This document shows positions 21,897 to 22,006 of a DNA stretch of 22,006 nucleotides, one piece after another. Both the position numbers and the translations under genes were made by a program. Numbering within the stretch: position 1 is the first letter of the stretch; each line of letters begins with the position of its first letter. The notes under the pieces are model-generated. The model saw nothing but the letters and a program-made list of their open reading frames with translations. It searched no databases and had not been told where the DNA came from. Source of the DNA: an uncultured Pseudomonadota bacterium. GTDB taxonomy: Bacteria; Pseudomonadota; Gammaproteobacteria; Burkholderiales; SCOH01. The stretch lies in NCBI GenBank assembly GCA_937863215.1, contig CALMFQ010000049.1, positions 1 through 22,006 on the forward strand, read 5' to 3'.

Positions 21897-22006
21897 ATGC
21901 TTGTCGCCAACCAACCGTACCGCACCCTCTGGCCGCACACCGATGGGCGCTCGGTCGAAATCATCGATCAGCGCCAGTTGCCGCACCGCTTTGTAATCCA
22001 GCGGCT
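21897..22006 (+). CDS. mtnA: Probable S-methyl-5-thioribose-1-phosphate isomerase, 5' end only
   Basis: Only the first 36 codons are in the window. The peptide reads MLVANQPYRTLWPH then SVEIIDQRQLPHRFVIQR. The W...V.IIDQR.LPH pattern is what I associate with the N-terminus of MtnA, the methionine-salvage enzyme that converts 5-methylthioribose-1-phosphate to 5-methylthioribulose-1-phosphate. An in-frame ATG at 21858 would add 13 residues; neither start has a strong Shine-Dalgarno. It is divergent from dnaE. The identification rests on a short motif and is tentative. Confidence 0.65.
   Translation, partial: MLVANQPYRTLWPHTDGRSVEIIDQRQLPHRFVIQR

Overview
The window looks like a chromosomal segment of a betaproteobacterium, most probably of the order Neisseriales (Chromobacteriaceae/Chitinibacteraceae-like). 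This rests on gene content and order: a DUF1631 protein, the rnm-yciO-M50 protease-trpS-scpA-scpB-rluB series, yciB-yciI-bolA-peptidyl-prolyl isomerase, and a probable mtnA divergent from dnaE. Coding DNA is moderately GC-rich, so long antisense open frames are common and were ignored. I see no rRNA, tRNA, CRISPR array, transposase or phage gene.

Layout. (1) 1-1101: most of a glutaryl-CoA dehydrogenase gene (gcdH, minus strand, cut by the window edge just before its catalytic Glu). (2) 1102-4435: a DUF1631 gene (minus) with a structured 3' region and terminator, and a long leader carrying what I read as a class I cyclic-di-GMP (GEMM-I) riboswitch. The same intergenic block holds an AT-rich tract and two DnaA-box-like sites. 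(3) 4436-6340: a small LEA-2 lipoprotein (plus) facing rluB (minus) across a strong hairpin terminator, then a ~137-bp imperfect inverted-repeat element between rluB and scpB. (4) 6341-11401: a tight minus-strand operon read rnm, yciO, M50 protease, trpS, small membrane protein, scpA, scpB, probably continuing into rluB. (5) 11551-13522: a plus-strand operon yciB, yciI-like, bolA, periplasmic PpiC isomerase, closed by a textbook terminator. (6) 13614-13946: an unrecognised small plus-strand gene. (7) 13977-17442: a minus-strand cluster DyP peroxidase, radA and two tandem DUF4124 paralogues. (8) 17524-18251: an ArsC-type reductase and an exported Ala-rich helical protein (plus). (9) 18287-21721: dnaE (minus), with repeats in its upstream region, and the start of a probable mtnA gene (plus) running off the end.

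How the genes fit together. Most are housekeeping: chromosome segregation (scpAB), replication (dnaE), recombination (radA), tRNA charging and modification (trpS, yciO), rRNA modification (rluB), RNA-fragment turnover (rnm), envelope and septum maintenance (yciB, ppiC). The most interesting part is the DUF1631 locus. A c-di-GMP sensing RNA upstream of a gene of unknown function suggests that the protein belongs to the motile/sessile (biofilm) regulon. Secondary points of interest are an iron-sulfur cysteine motif in TrpRS, the tandem four-cysteine DUF4124 pair, the MITE-like element, and a possibly leaderless yciB transcript.
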